DNA from: Dunaliella salina
Lineage: Eukaryota > Chlorophyta > Chlorophyceae > Chlamydomonadales > Dunaliellaceae
DNA length: 12,975 nt
Assembly (NCBI GenBank): GCA_002284615.2
Contig: MU069449.1
Coordinates: 934,742 to 947,716 of the forward strand
Direction: 5' to 3'
In this document: positions 1-7,560 of the stretch, in pieces
Position numbering within the stretch: position 1 is the stretch's first letter
Layout: each line of letters begins with the position of its first letter
Position numbers and translations under genes: made by a program
The notes under the pieces: generated by a model
Databases searched by the model: none
What the model was told of the DNA's origin: nothing
Seen by the model: the letters and a program-made list of their open reading frames with translations, nothing else

Positions 1-82
<82 letters not shown>
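1..82. repeat. (AC)41 microsatellite
   Basis: An uninterrupted AC dinucleotide tract fills the left edge of the window. It lies just upstream of the first exon of gene 1, so it is probably the end of an intron. Together with the TG tract at the right edge it suggests that the window is bounded by simple repeats where assemblies often break. Confidence 0.98.
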
Positions 83-85
<3 letters not shown>

Positions 86-129
86 CATGCGCACAGCTTG
101 CTATGTATGCTTCAATTTTTGCCTTTTAG

Positions 130-264
130 GATCAAGATTGCGGCCTTCCACATACGTCGGCAGCACTGGAAGGAGGGCCACGTCTCAGGCGATAGGCCAC
201 GACTTCCGTTCAGCAGACCAGTACCCCTATTTGCCTGGACAGCAGAGGTCTGCCTCCTATTCAG
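130..264 (+). CDS. Gene 1, internal exon (unidentified protein)
   Basis: This is an internal exon of a gene that starts left of the window. A good acceptor (pyrimidine-rich tract ending TTTTAG) precedes 130, and CAG followed by GTGCGG at 265 is a usable donor. The exon is 135 nt and symmetric: two bases finish a split codon, 44 codons follow from 132, and one base (G) is left over. The frame reads as a Ser/Gly/Gln/Tyr-rich segment including the string QYPYLPGQQRSASYS. That resembles HPYLFFGDQRASSSSG in the next exon, hinting at an internal repeat. The other two frames either stop or read less like protein. Joining base 264 to 907 restores a GGA (Gly) codon and keeps the frame open. I recognise no domain; the region is probably disordered. 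Confidence 0.6.
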
Positions 265-391
265 GTGCGGGGATAGGGCACACAAGGATCCTTGCTTTTT
301 TCTGTGATTGTGGAAGCAAGCGAACTCCTAGTTTGGTAAGCACGAGCATGCATACCCTGTGGACACTTCATCACATTTCTTTGCAGGAATG

Positions 392-460
392 CTGCATTGA
401 GAATACTGGGATGTGCTGCATTTAGGATATTGGGATGTGCATTTAGAACATTGGGATGTG
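392..460. repeat. 24-bp tandem repeat, about 3 copies, in gene 1 intron
   Basis: Units at 392-415, 416-439 and 440-460 (the last lacking the first three bases) share the pattern CTGCATTNAGAATATTGGGATGTG with a few substitutions. It lies within the intron 265-906 of gene 1. The units are in phase as codons but no exon signal fits them, so I treat this as a non-coding minisatellite. Confidence 0.85.
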
Positions 461-512
461 TTTTGGCGCACGCAGCATGCTTGTGGTGTTGCAACTTTTT
501 GCGCTGGTGTAG

Positions 513-542
513 AAGATAGGCCCCCACATCTATTGCACCATG
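513..542 (+). CDS. Candidate 30-nt microexon of gene 1 (optional)
   Basis: A pyrimidine-containing acceptor (GCTGGTGTAG) precedes 513, and CATG followed by GTGTGG at 543 could be a donor. The 30-nt segment is symmetric: it would turn the last G of exon 130-264 into GAA, add DRPPHLLHH, and hand on a G in the same phase to 907. The frame therefore stays open whether it is included or skipped. That fits an alternatively used cassette, but a match this short could be chance. It needs RNA evidence. Confidence 0.25.
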
Positions 543-740
543 GTGTGGTTGAAGTACTCAGCAGCAAGCGGATGAGCAGCAAGAGGCCTCGCCTTTTGAT
601 GAGCACAATGTACAAACGTCCTTCACTTCAACAGAGCACCGCTAATCTTGGGTGCAGTTATGCAAGGAGTACATCGCAAACGCATGTGTGCGCTTCAACT
701 TTGCCTCACATTTTGTTTGTTTGCTCAATCTCACACACAG

Positions 741-779
741 GTGCCAGGTGCTTCCAGTAACCCTCCAGATCCCCATTAG
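741..779 (+). mobile_element. Short relic resembling the C-terminal end of a LINE ORF
   Basis: Read from 741 the plus strand gives VPGASSNPPDPH followed by TAG. The minus-strand LINE elsewhere in this window ends its ORF with MASSNPPGPH and TAG at 6386. Over the last 21 bases (AACCCTCCA..CCCCATTAG) the two match at 20 positions. This is consistent with a tiny 3' fragment of a related LINE, in plus orientation, inside the intron of gene 1. No longer upstream LINE homology is visible, so the call rests on about 40 bases. Confidence 0.4.
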
Positions 780-906
780 CTTGCTCTTTTTTCTTACCTT
801 GTGGTGGAGGGGACTCACAGCTCTTTTGGAGCCAATGTGTCTCCTTAATTGATGTAGGGAGGGTTTCTCTGCCTACGCAGTTTTTCTTTTCTTTTCTCAC
901 ACACAG

Positions 907-1076
907 GAGAGTCCCACCCCTACCTCTTCTTTGGGGACCAGCGCGCAAGCAGCAGTTCCGGCTCCATGGGATGGGGTGCTTATCCAAACTGGGATACCAA
1001 CAGAGAGTTTGGGCCCCTGACACGCGAGCAGAGACCAAGGCCTGCACCGCGTCCACCTCAGCAGCAAGGGGATCAG
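907..1076 (+). CDS. Gene 1, internal exon (unidentified protein)
   Basis: The acceptor is a long pyrimidine run ending in CACACACAG at 906. The donor is GATCAG followed by GTGGGG at 1077. Two bases complete the codon begun at 264, then 56 codons run from 909 to 1076 and end exactly on a codon boundary (phase 0). The residues include HPYLFFGDQRASSSSGSMGW near the start and a Pro/Arg/Gln-rich end (RPRPAPRPPQQQGDQ). The other two frames stop or look less like protein. The next phase-0 acceptor is at 1622, which gives an in-frame join to the terminal exon. No family is recognised; the composition suggests an unstructured linker ahead of the coiled coil in the last exon. Confidence 0.65.
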
Positions 1077-1253
1077 GTGGGGCTGAGAGAAGAGGGGGGT
1101 TGTTTTGTGTGTGGAGCATATTAATTCGCATGCTGTTGAGTAATCAGGGCATGGGTACTGCCCTGCCATGCCAATGAGCTGTGAAGGAGCCTTCGTGTTC
1201 CATTGCCTTGTCTCCTGGCTTGTGTGTCTCAAGGCATGCAAGCTCACACAGGT

Positions 1254-1660
1254 AGGTCCTGCAATGAGCAAGCACGCAAGCCCCACCAGACAGCGTTTGC
1301 ACCAAGGCGCGGCCAACGCAGCCTACCATCCTTTTTTAACGCCCCCTGTTTATGCTACACAGCCTTTACCTGAGGTCCTGCAATGAGCAAGCAGCTACTT
1401 CACAGCCTTTGCCTATGCTTACTCTGCCCCTATGCAAACTTATAGGCCTACTCACTTGCAGGCAAGTTGTCCCTCCTCTTTTCAGCCCCATGCGCTTGCT
1501 CTGCTCCTCAAGCAACGCCCCCTAAATCGCACCGGCTGTCCTTCCATGCAAACCCATTCAGCCACTGTGCGGACTCTTAGACCCACCCATTGCCAGCCCC
1601 CTGCACTTGTTCTGCTCCGCAGGCACCACCCACAAAGTTGCACCTGCCATCCTTCCTCTT
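1254..1660. repeat. Diverged direct repeats in the last intron of gene 1
   Basis: A perfect 21-base direct repeat (AGGTCCTGCAATGAGCAAGC plus A) occurs at 1254-1274 and 1373-1393. Separately, the segment beginning CAGCCCC at 1483 recurs at 1594, offset 111 bases, with pieces such as CTCTGCTCC and CCWTCCTTCC in the same order but diverged. The second copy carries the functional-looking acceptor used for the terminal exon. The first carries CCTCAAG at the same place. This looks like an old tandem duplication of intronic DNA that included the 3' splice site. Confidence 0.6.
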
Positions 1661-2102
1661 CCTGAAAAGCGAGGCCCGGAGGCTTGCGCAGCTGGAGGCC
1701 CAGCGCGCAGTAGAAGCCGCTGCAAATGCAGAAGCTGCTGCTGCGGAGGCCAAGCGGAGGAGGGAGGCGGCAGCAGAGGAAGCGCTGCAAGAAGTGGAAC
1801 ATAATGCGGCAGCTGCGAGATCGGCAGATGACGTTGGGGGTGGTGCAGAGGCTGGTGCAGAAGTTCAGGATGAAGGGGTGAGTGATGCACAGCAGCAGCA
1901 AGGGGAGGGAGTGGAAGAGGACACGCAGGCTGGAAATGAGGGGCAGCAAGAGGAGGGAGAGGGGGAGCAAGGGCACGGTGGCAGGACCAGCGCGGAAGGA
2001 GGCAAGAGGCGCTCAAGGAGCATTGGGCGCACTCTTGGGCAGAAGCTGAGCACGCTGTTTGGCGGTGGAGGTGCACCAAGGAACGAGGGGGATGATCAAT
2101 GA
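1623..2102 (+). CDS. Gene 1, terminal exon: Ala/Glu-rich coiled-coil C-terminus
   Basis: Function is not known. The acceptor TTGTTCTGCTCCGCAG at 1607-1622 has a strong pyrimidine tract and phase 0, matching the donor at 1076. The exon runs 159 codons to TGA at 2100. Roughly residues 15-70 of the exon are Ala/Glu/Arg/Lys-rich with regularly spaced charges (SEARRLAQLEAQRAVEAAA is the start), as expected of a coiled coil or single alpha helix. Residues 70-125 are an acidic, Gly/Gln/Glu low-complexity stretch. From 2004 a basic amphipathic piece (KRRSRSIGRTLGQKLSTLF) precedes a Gly-rich end. The three exons together give 260 complete codons from 132. A later acceptor at CTGAAAAG (about 1671) exists but has the wrong phase for this model. 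The long minus-strand open frames over this exon are products of its GC-rich low complexity. Confidence 0.75.
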   Translation, partial: APPTKLHLPSFLFLKSEARRLAQLEAQRAVEAAANAEAAAAEAKRRREAAAEEALQEVEHNAAAARSADDVGGGAEAGAEVQDEGVSDAQQQQGEGVEEDTQAGNEGQQEEGEGEQGHGGRTSAEGGKRRSRSIGRTLGQKLSTLFGGGGAPRNEGDDQ

Positions 2103-2205
2103 TGAGGATGAGGATGAAGAAGGAATTTTGAAAGATGATGCACAAGTTGAAGGCCAGGGAGAACAAGCACCTTTTTTGTTGCATTGTAAGAAATGAGTGT
2201 TAAGT
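2103..2205 (+). terminator. Gene 1 3' UTR with TGTAA polyadenylation-type signal
   Basis: After the TGA the sequence loses protein character. TGTAA occurs at 2185-2189 within a T-rich context (CTTTTTTGTTGCATTGTAAG), about 83 bases downstream of the stop. UGUAA is the usual polyadenylation signal of chlorophyte algae, so cleavage would be expected some 10-20 bases later. This signal supports both the end of gene 1 and the algal assignment. The exact cleavage site cannot be read from the sequence. Confidence 0.55.
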
Positions 2206-4340
2206 GTTACCGTGAACCTCCTGGAAAGGAGGAAAATTGCTGCTTCAAGCGTATCTAAATGCAGGAATTTGAGATAAAACTGAATGTTTTGTGGTGATAG
2301 AATTGGCGAAATATTGTACAGGATGTTCTGAGTTTTCCCGTGCATGAATCTCCTTACATAACTTTTTTGTGCATGCAAATAAGCCCTGATGTCAAAACAC
2401 GCCTGGTCAGAGCAAGGACCTTTGCTTTTCTCGGTCAAATCTTTTTTACTCGTATTCCGTGTGATCCATTGTCCCAATGTAAGCACGTGGACAACATCCA
2501 TTGCTATGTTTATCTATGAAGACAGATGTCACGCTAAGGAAGTACTTAGAGAACGCTGTCTGAATGCATCATTGACAACCTTGCTTCTTTCAACATTGCC
2601 TCATCTAATTGCATGAGTCAGTACCAGAGGGTCCCAACTTGGCCGTTTTGGGGGGTCCTGTCACAGGAAACTTTTCTGGGGCTCCTTGGGCTTGCTTTCG
2701 CCAAATTTTTTCATCTAGTTATGTTTTATGATTATAAAGACACAACCCTGCAAAAAAAGTTGTGGGATAATTGGCTCAACGTGTGAGCTAGAGTGCTCAG
2801 AAAGGGGAAAAAGGGGTTATATGTCGAAAATGGGAACCTTCCGCCTTACCACATCTTGCCAAATTTACCTTCAGGTGTGTAGCGGTGATAGCTGGGTCAG
2901 GGTGGGCAAGAACGTTTATGAGCTGAGCCCTCACATCTGTTTTCACCCAAGGAGCGCTTTTCATACACTATCCGAAAAATCCGAACAGGAACAAAAAATA
3001 TCTATGAAAGTAACTTATATCGAAATAAGGTGTCAAAATGTTGGGGTTTTCGCAGAATGTTAGCCAAATTTTGACCAAGCCTAGCTTGGCAACGCCAGCT
3101 TGCCCCAGGAAAAAACAGTGCTAACAAGATCCCAAGAGCTTTTGAGCGCACTCCTCTTCATTGGGACAAGCTGGCGGCACAATGTTACAGCAGTTCAAAG
3201 TTGCACACATCAGTTTGGGCCCTCTGACTCAGTACTGAAATATTTATAGTCGACCAATTTTCAGCAAACCAAGTCATGACATAGCACCTGTCTGTACACA
3301 AGGCGTAGTTAGCATAGGGTTCGGGAAAAATGAAAAATAAACCAGGCAGGTGACGACGGACGGACGAAGAGACCAGTTCGGAAAGAAAGGAGAAGCTGCT
3401 TAGCGGCGCTGGAAGCACTGTCTACATCAATTAGAGAAAAGAAGGTACCTAGGGCCAAGGCAGAGTGCATCCCACTGGGAAGGAAGGGATCGGATAGGTT
3501 TACACTGCATGAGGGCAGGTAGGTGGGAAAATTTTCCCATCGGCCCTGTTACGACGTATCAGTTGAAGTGATGCATTTACTCAAAGAGAGCTGTGTGTCT
3601 TTTTTGCCGTAATGAACGCTTTGAAGGCCAGAAAACTCGTAGGCCACCTTTGTGTCAATTGGCGAGAAAGGACACAAGCACTGCAGGAGGCCCGGATACC
3701 TTGATAGCAATGTGCATCACACACAACCAGATGCCTACGGTTAACTTCGTACTCTGATTCTACCCTGAATCCTTTTTCAAGCTTCATAGCCAATGGCAAA
3801 GGAAGGGAAAATGAAATGAAGAAATAAATTCACATCTTACCAAATGTTGTAGGACTGATGCAATGCACAGGTGGCTCTTCCCTCAAGTTTGCAAGAAAAG
3901 CATCCCTCTTTCATCATTGAGCGATATCAATGAACTCCCTGCATGCATCAGCTGTGACGAAGCACATTCTACCTGTTCTACCTGCAAAGACCCAGTCAGA
4001 GTCCCACCATTCTGAGTGGAAGGTCCTGGAAGTTGCATTGATCTGGAGGTGTTTGGTTAATTTAGTACACGAATGAACAAGCCGGTGTTATAACATCGAA
4101 CGGCAAGGTATTGCTGCAAGCAAAGCCACATTTAGCAAGCACGACCACAGACAGAGTGGCGCTCTCTTTGATGACTGACCCCTATTTCGTCCTTCTCTTT
4201 GAAGATATGAGCAGAAGCAGGGAAAGGGACCTGAACACCCTTGCTGCACCCACAGGCTCATTCCCTGCTCTGCACATCAACTGCGATGTAGTGGAGGCCT
4301 GACCAATTAGAAAACAAGTAGGGTGTAATCCTGCGGATCA
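2206..4340. other. Intergenic stretch, no recognisable gene
   Basis: This 2.1-kb stretch is visibly AT-richer than its flanks, with many short homopolymer runs. It contains open frames of 60-111 codons on both strands (for example 2728-3063 plus and 3185-3418 minus). None shows a domain, a protein-like frame bounded by splice sites, or a motif I know. A pyrimidine tract ending CCTTCAG at about 2876 resembles a splice acceptor, but no following exon convinces. The promoter and 5' exons of a downstream gene could lie here unseen. Confidence 0.4.
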
Positions 4341-4347
4341 CAAAAAA

Positions 4348-4877
4348 TGGGGCGGAGCCTGTGCTTCCCTTACACCTGGATACGGTTTACACCTCAACCT
4401 TGAGGTGGGGGGCGCTGCGCCCCACCTGCACCTCCCCACTCCTCTCTACTCCTACTCACGTCTCCAAAGCATTGGAGCATACCATCGCCATGCAGGTCAC
4501 TCCCATGGGCAATTGGAGGAGATGTACCTTAACCTTGTATTGATTGAAATGAGATATGCAGGGGGGGCTTCGCCTCCCCCTGCTACCCCCCGCTCCTGTA
4601 CTTCATTAGCACCTCTCCACTGCTGCTCGCATCTTTGAAGCATTGGAGCATATCACCGCCATGCAGATCATTCATGTGGGCAAGTTGAGGAGATGTGCCT
4701 GCACGTCAGGGAGAAATTCGCTCCTATTTCATATATATAATATTTATTTTTTACAGCCTGGGGTGGCTTGGGTGGCAAAGCTCAAAGCTCATCCTATTCT
4801 TTCATTGTTGACTCTCTGAGAGGGCACGATTCAATTACATGAACATAAGGGGACTACGCCCAGGGGGGCTGAGCCCC
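4348..4877. repeat. Family of short GC-rich palindromes
   Basis: Four compact GC-rich hairpins or half-hairpins lie in about 530 bases: GGGGCGGAGCC near 4349; GGTGGGG..CGC/GCGCCCCACC near 4402-4424; CAGGGGGGGC-TTC-GCCTCCCCCTG at 4559-4582; and GGGGCTGAGCCCC at 4865-4877. The GGGGGCTTCGCCCCC style resembles the palindromic repeats common in chlorophyte organelle genomes and some algal nuclear genomes. They could be dispersed mobile hairpins, or mark a nuclear insertion of organelle-derived DNA. Neither origin is proven here. Confidence 0.5.
4400..4730. repeat. Tandem duplication of about 160-170 bp with GC hairpins
   Basis: Two adjacent copies are visible. Each begins with a GC-rich hairpin (about 4403 and 4559), continues through a C-rich stretch, and contains AAGCATTGGAGCATAYCA (4467 and 4638) and GCCATGCAGRTCA, GGGCAA.TTGAGGAGATGT. 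The copies differ by scattered substitutions and small indels, so the duplication is old. No coding potential is evident. Confidence 0.75.
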
Positions 4878-4884
4878 AAAAAAA

Positions 4885-5266
4885 TGTAGAAAGGCTATGC
4901 TGGACACAGCCAGCGTGCATAAAGGAAAGACCCATCTGATTCAGTCAGCGCTGGCACTAACAGTGAGCCCCACCAACGAAGGTTAGCTGTGAGCAGCCTA
5001 GCTAATGTGGGTCTGGCGGCCATATGGTCTGTATCCGTCCAGTTGCGTTCCTTTTTCTTCTACAAGCAACCGAATCAGTGGCCTCTCCCCCCAAATAAAG
5101 GCACCATTGCTTGAGTTGCTGTTTCTCGGTGCTTTCCATTTTTGTGGGGGCCTTTACAGCATCATAGTGTAGGGAGTTTTAGTGCGGAGGCTCTCCATGG
5201 TGTGTTTGTGTTGCTTTTGTGCAGTGAGGAGAGTTTGTTCAGTTTGTTCAGGCTTGGTGTCAGAGC
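4885..5266 (+). mobile_element. Possible LTR end plus primer-binding site (relic)
   Basis: TGGTGTCAGAGC at 5255-5266 differs at one base from TGGTATCAGAGC, the classical initiator-tRNA-Met primer-binding site of Ty1/copia and many gypsy retrotransposons. Four bases upstream the preceding segment ends ...TTGTTCA, as an LTR would end in CA. That segment contains CATAAAGG (about 4919) and AATAAA (about 5094), compatible with LTR promoter and polyadenylation signals. A TG at 4885 would give an LTR of about 366 bp, but this boundary is a guess. No second LTR copy is found in the window and no gag or pol homology is recognised downstream. A chance 11-of-12 match is possible. Confidence 0.3.
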
Positions 5267-5323
5267 AGAATCTAATTTCAATGGATATCTCTGTCTCTGG
5301 GATTCATATATTGCGGATGATGT

Positions 5324-5788
5324 ATGGAGTCTCTGCCTCCAAGGGGTAGGATTAAAATGCCTTCAGGGCAACTGAGTTGTGTGTTTAGTAGTTGTTTGGA
5401 TGGGAGAAGCCAGTGTGGAATGTTTTGTTGGACATTACCAGGAATTTTTATTCTATGGAGTACAGCCTGGCCGATACTCCATCATTGCAGGAGCAGGATC
5501 CAACCTGGAGCTTCACGACCATGCCAGCTGAGCGAGGTCTTGTTCGGTAAAAATGCAAAGTTGTACTGGTCGAACTGCAGCCTATGCTCTTCACAAGAGA
5601 TCCCTGACTGGTTGAGCATGGATTATGGTAAACATCTTCGATCAGACGTCACTGATTCTTATCTGTTGTGTGTAAGACTGATGCGAGGCTGGAACATGTG
5701 TTGCTTGAAGCAACATTTGCTGGTGTTGGCCCCAACAATTGAAGTCTTTGCTAGAGCTGGCCTTGTTGGCGGAGGTTCCTTTACTTAA
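5324..5788 (+). other. Open frame of 154 codons, unidentified, doubtful
   Basis: This is a continuous open frame ending in TAA, following the possible primer-binding site. The translation is rich in Cys and Ser and shows no zinc-knuckle (CX2CX4HX4C), protease or integrase motif, so it cannot be called gag. No splice-bounded protein-like core is seen. It may be retrotransposon internal debris or plain chance. It is kept because it is the longest plus-strand open frame in the 2.2-8.8 kb interval. Confidence 0.2.
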
Positions 5789-5839
5789 TTCGAATTGAAT
5801 AATTTTTTACTTTCGCTGGTTCAACAAGGAGGATCTGGG

Positions 5840-6155
5840 TAGACTTGTCAGCCTAGGATAGAGCGCATAAATACAGCTGCACCAGCACCATTAGGGACAC
5901 TTCAGTCCAAAATAACTACCCCCGCATGGCCTGGCATCCATACCAATCAGGGATGAATCGTACCTTCATCCGCGGTTCCAAGTTTACAAGCGTGGACAAC
6001 TCAACACGCATCGTGGGACCATCCTTGTCCCCGCTCCGCCTTCTCCCAGGAGCAAACTGTTACCACTGGGACTCGAAATCGCGCCTCCACTGCCCCCTCA
6101 CCGGGAATGGCAATTTGCTGAGGTTAAGGGATGAGCTTAACCACTAGGCGACAAT
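5840..6155 (-). mobile_element. tRNA-headed SINE-like element
   Basis: On the minus strand, TCGCCTAGTGGTTAAGC (plus 6135-6151) matches a tRNA A box, in the style of Leu/Ser tRNAs. GATTTCGAGTCCC (plus 6068-6080) matches a degenerate B box about 70 bases later. Type-II tRNAs also have a long spacing, though somewhat shorter. There is no clean cloverleaf, so it is not a working tRNA gene. Downstream on the minus strand a roughly 220-base unrelated body follows, ending near 5840 in a segment (GCTCTATCCTAGGCTGAC) that resembles the sequence just after the stop codon of the adjacent LINE. The layout tRNA head, body, LINE-like tail is that of a SINE. The ends and target-site duplications are not resolved. 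Confidence 0.5.
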
Positions 6156-6385
6156 TAATGCTAGCTTGCGAAGGGTTTTGACAGAGGCTAAGGCCTACAT
6201 GGTGTCTGCTAGTGTGATCCCACTCATCATTAGACTGGAACAAGAAGAGAAAAGAGGAGTCTACGCAAACCAAAGGCCGCGCGCATTAAGGGAAGGTCCT
6301 CTGAGTGAGGAGCTAGAGGCCTCACCAGAAGGCCCTCAGAACCTACACTAGACACAGTTAGCCTAGGAGAGAGCCAGAAACAGAT

Positions 6386-6710
6386 CTAATGGGGACCTGG
6401 AGGGTTGCTGCTTGCCATGCCTCTGAACGCTCGGACTCCTCTTCTTCCATCCTCCGCCGCCGCACGCCCAGCAAACCCCCTCCCAGAAGTCCCCTGAGAG
6501 CAAAGAGCGTGTCTATTGTTTTTGATAGTGGTCAATCTTTGGATGGCATGGTACCTAAGCTTGGCTGCTTGTGATTTGGCTTTTTGTTTAGGAAGGCCCA
6601 GATCTATAAGGGGTGACATTATGTACTCATTGTAAATGGTACCGGCCGCACCAATTAAGATGATGTGTAAAGTCCCTTTGTTGTTCCTGTTTGGATTTCT
6701 TAAGCTGCGG
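6386..6710 (-). pseudogene. LINE polyprotein C-terminal end
   Basis: After another frameshift near 6705 the minus strand reads NNKGTLHIILIGAAGTIYNE, then YIMSPLIDLGL and AAKLRYHAIQRLTTIKNNRH, and ends SSNPPGPH followed by TAG (6388-6386). In relatives I remember, the nuclease domain is followed by a similar GTIYN..PL..LGL..KLA.KLH block, so this looks like the genuine end of the element's ORF. A basic/Gly/Ala insert (GRGFAGRAAAEDGRRGVRAF) lies before the final motif. Confidence 0.65.
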
Positions 6711-7242
6711 TATTAAGTCTGATTATGGTGTGAGAATGTTGGGTCACTGCAAGCTGTAGAGTGATGGAGGGGTTTGTATCAAGACAGAATTTCAGTTCAA
6801 CAAGATGTGTGTCCCTGTCTTGAGGAGGGATCTTAAAAGGATAAAGGTGAATTTGTCCGCCTGGAAGAGGGTGCACAAAGATAGCATCAGGGCGGGTTTG
6901 GTGCCGAGCAGGGGAGCCAGTACCTTCAGGGAAGACCCGGTCTGGAATAGCACTTGATATGTTTCCGAGGACTTGTATGCCCCGATCCAGGAGCGTCTCG
7001 TTACTGCAGCCATCCATACCAATTGGTATTGCAATAAGTGGTGAGCCATACCAACCTTTACTGAGGGCTTTACACAAAGACTTAGGGCTGTGTGGTGTCT
7101 GTTGGTGTGCATCCCGCTCATGGTTGAGTCTGTACACCTGAGGAGTATGTGGTCAATGTGGTCCATATCATCACATAGTGGGCATCTACCAGAACTGGAA
7201 AAGTTGAATTTGAAAGCATGACTCTGGTTGTACAGTGTATCT
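6700..7242 (-). pseudogene. LINE zinc knuckle and PD-ExK endonuclease fragment
   Basis: The frame through RCPLCDDMDHIDHILLRC has Cys, Cys, His, Cys codons starting at 7184, 7175, 7151 and 7136 (CX2CX7HX4C). This knuckle sits just before the restriction-like endonuclease in R2-type LINEs. After a frameshift near 7078 the next frame reads KALSKGWYG, later TRPDAIFV (Pro-Asp at about 6891-6886), and 29 residues on HLVELKFC (Glu at 6798, Lys at 6792). This gives the PD-x(n)-ExK arrangement of restriction-like nucleases that nick the target DNA for reverse transcription. The frame stops at TAA 6700. Confidence 0.7.
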
Positions 7243-7244
7243 GT

Positions 7245-7560
7245 ACAATACTTCTATTATATTCATTTGCTGTTTAAGGGTAATTCCTGGATTTTCCTAG
7301 AAGGAATTGCTGATCTCTTTGTTTGCAAGTTGAGAGGTTGGGTTGCATGATCCCATGTTTGCTCCGGTGTTCCGTATGGCATCGTTAAGTTGTTGCCGTC
7401 TCTGGTAATGGTAGCCAGAAGTGTCAGCAGAGCCATGCTTGTGCTTCTTGTGCATGTGTGCGTTAAATTCGTTGTCAAGGTTGGTGAGGTAGTGCATGGG
7501 GAAAGCGTGGGAGCGGTGTATGCCATCGTCTCGTGAGGAGGAGGTCTTCAATGAAAGCAA
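7245..7560 (-). pseudogene. LINE connector between RNase H and zinc knuckle, frameshifted
   Basis: Immediately after the RNase H frame ends, homology continues in another frame as YLTNLDNEFNAHMHKKHKHG, then SADTSGYHYQRRQQL, and stops at TAG (7299-7297). Beyond the stop the same frame resumes with GITLKQQMNII, then shifts again near 7245 into KYCTDTLYNQSHAFKFNFSS, which leads into the zinc knuckle. These strings match my memory of the connector region of algal LINE polyproteins. The succession of a stop and two frameshifts shows long decay. Confidence 0.65.

Noticed and set aside
1225..1251. Possible 18-nt exon (GCATGCAAGCTCACACAG) before GTAGGT
   Set aside because: The length and phase 0 would fit, and the donor is good. 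The acceptor is mediocre and an 18-nt exon is too easily found by chance.
1482..2184. Long minus-strand open frames (164 and 208 codons) opposite gene 1's last exon
   Set aside because: They are Leu/Pro/Ser-rich mirror readings of the Ala/Glu-rich coding strand. They run past the exon into a repeated intron and have no splice or start context.
2728..3063. 111-codon plus-strand open frame
   Set aside because: No domain, no convincing splice borders, and an ordinary length for AT-balanced non-coding DNA.
4111..4302. 63-codon plus-strand open frame with a protein-like middle
   Set aside because: No acceptor in the right place and no in-phase partner exon. It remains possible but unsupported.
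6166..6351. 61-codon plus-strand frame rich in Glu and Arg
   Set aside because: It lies opposite the presumed LINE 3' UTR between LINE and SINE, with no splice signals. Most likely chance.
6959..7141. Plus-strand open frames over the LINE
   Set aside because: They are shadows of the minus-strand retrotransposon frames, which carry the recognisable motifs.
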